A DNA stretch of 15,898 nucleotides from CAYSLC01 sp964431545 (GTDB taxonomy: Bacteria; Desulfobacterota; Desulfobacteria; Desulfobacterales; JAABSP01). The stretch is taken from NCBI GenBank assembly GCA_964431545.1, contig CAYSLC010000132.1, positions 1 to 15,898 on the forward strand, in the 5' to 3' direction. Numbering within the stretch: the first letter of the stretch is position 1; every line of letters starts with the position of its first letter. The position numbers and the translations under genes are program-made. Below, piece by piece: positions 15,044 to 15,898 of this stretch. The notes beneath the pieces are model-generated. The model had not been told where the DNA came from. It saw only the letters and a list, made by a program, of their open reading frames with translations, and did not search any database.

Positions 15044-15543
15044 TCCGGGCCAGGGGGGGAGACCGGATCGGGGCCGCCGTGGTGCTCGCTCTCCTCCTGC
15101 TGGCCGTCTGCCCGGCGTTCCTTCCGACGGCCCCGGCCCAGGACCATCCCCCACTGGAGACGGAGCCCGAGTTCTGGAAGTTCCCGGAATCCGATCGGGA
15201 GGTGGAGGCGGTGGAGCGGGAGACCCAGCTCTCCGAGCATTTCTATGTCCTCCTCGGCGGCGTCATTTTCATCATCATCTTGATCGTCGTTCTGATCATC
15301 CTCTATTTCTGGACGGCCCTGCCCCTGGCCGCCTATCTGCTCCGGGTGGTCCTGCCCGCCCTGGGCTTGGGTTTCCTTTCCATGTGCCTTTTCGCCTTCC
15401 TCGGCTGGCTGGCCGGAGGCAGGCTGCTGGTCACCCAGATCACCGCGGCGGCGGGCGCCATCATCGGCGTGGTCCTGGGGTTCTACACCTTCCATAAAAA
15501 GGATGCGGAAGTCCGGCCCGTGCACTGGTCGAATTACCCCTGA
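15040..15543 (+). CDS. Exported multi-helix membrane protein, unknown function
   Basis: Not recognised. From ATG 15040 the product is 167 residues. It has a signal-peptide-like start (about 10-33, ending APAQ), a short acidic extracytoplasmic segment (about 35-65, ETEPEFWKFPESDREVEAVE), then helices at about 68-92, 95-123 and 131-151, and a basic C-terminal tail. The arrangement superficially resembles short NfeD proteins, but the usual soluble OB-fold domain is absent. The start has only a modest AGGCGG site; a TTG at 15001 in the same frame is less likely. It is preceded by a strong promoter and ends three bases before the convergent gene. Confidence 0.7.
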   Translation: MIRARGGDRIGAAVVLALLLLAVCPAFLPTAPAQDHPPLETEPEFWKFPESDREVEAVERETQLSEHFYVLLGGVIFIIILIVVLIILYFWTALPLAAYLLRVVLPALGLGFLSMCLFAFLGWLAGGRLLVTQITAAAGAIIGVVLGFYTFHKKDAEVRPVHWSNYP

Positions 15544-15546
15544 TCG

Positions 15547-15898
15547 CTACTCCCGCTCTTTGTTCCACCGCTGGACCAACCGGTCGATGGACTGGAGCAG
15601 ATTGGAGAGGCTCTCCTCTATGTTCTGCTGCCGCTTCCGCTGCGCCTCCTCGATGCCGTCCTCCTTTTTGTCCCTACTCTGCTCTCTTCTTTTAACCTGA
15701 TCTTCGAATTTCAGCTTTTCATTTTTGAATTTCCATTGTTCCGCTTCCTGTTTGATCGGTTCGGTCTGTTCGATGATTACCTTATCCCGCCTATGGTTCA
15801 GTTCCCCATGGTTGTACTTCATCACCTCGTTTTTCAGCCGGTATTCATGGATGACCTGCTGATCGATCTCGATCATCTTCATCTTCACTTTGCCGACG
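15547..15898 (-). CDS. Lys/Glu-rich helical protein, C-terminal part (cut by window edge)
   Basis: The reverse-strand frame is open from the right edge to a TAG at 15547-15549. A GTG at 15888 could start a 113-residue protein, but the frame continues upstream as VGK and the gene probably begins outside the window. The product is highly charged and almost wholly helical (NHRRDKVIIEQTEPIKQEAE, FEDQVKRREQSRDKKEDGIE), typical of a long coiled coil, with no membrane segment. Base composition drops sharply: 15721-15780 is 24 of 60 G+C against about two thirds elsewhere, with Asn/Lys/Ile codons that are rare to the left. This is consistent with recent transfer or a phage-derived gene. I do not recognise the family. 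Confidence 0.6.
   Translation of the reverse strand, partial: VGKVKMKMIEIDQQVIHEYRLKNEVMKYNHGELNHRRDKVIIEQTEPIKQEAEQWKFKNEKLKFEDQVKRREQSRDKKEDGIEEAQRKRQQNIEESLSNLLQSIDRLVQRWNKERE

Noticed and set aside
15040..15543. NfeD partner for floA
   Set aside because: It has a signal peptide and membrane helices but no OB-fold domain, and it lies nearly 4 kb from floA.

Overview
The window is GC-rich (roughly two thirds G+C by eye) and densely coded. A Gram-negative, diderm bacterium is indicated by a secreted outer-membrane-barrel-type protein ending in Phe, a YfaZ-like fold, and large membrane hybrid kinases paired with HD-GYP regulators. The mix of HD-GYP regulators, a FloA flotillin and a Desulfobacterota-style orphan prohead protease suggests a deltaproteobacterial-type lineage. 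That placement is inference, not something the sequence proves.

Bases 1-6394 form one tightly coupled + strand signalling operon: the C-terminal end of a hybrid kinase, an HD-GYP response regulator whose metal-binding residues are degraded, a complete 1176-residue hybrid kinase (sensor, HAMP, HisKA, HATPase, REC, REC, Hpt), a second HD-GYP regulator with intact catalytic motifs, and a small six-helix membrane protein. Stops and starts overlap at all three internal kinase/regulator junctions. The arrangement reads as a duplicated kinase plus c-di-GMP phosphodiesterase module in which one output has probably lost catalysis.

After a 229-base gap with a sigma70-like promoter, bases 6624-11622 carry four larger + strand genes and one small one. 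The first is a four-helix membrane protein bearing two tandem copies of the C-terminal domain of acyl-CoA-synthetase-type (ANL) enzymes but no adenylation domain. It is followed by a YfaZ-like barrel, RmuC, a FloA-type flotillin with four instead of two 32-residue repeats, and a small charged protein coupled to FloA.

Bases 11619-15898 hold mostly unrecognised envelope proteins. A secreted + strand protein overlaps tail to tail with a - strand membrane protein. Upstream of that, on the - strand, is an orphan HK97-type prohead protease ending in a transmembrane helix. A divergent intergenic region with a 24-base perfect palindrome and a strong sigma70-like promoter separates it from a + strand exported/multi-helix membrane protein. 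The right edge enters a markedly AT-richer, lysine/glutamate-rich gene that runs off the window.

The two strongest candidates for undescribed biology are the membrane protein with orphan tandem ANL C-domains and the membrane-anchored phage-type protease near an expanded flotillin. No RNA genes, CRISPR arrays or insertion sequences were seen.
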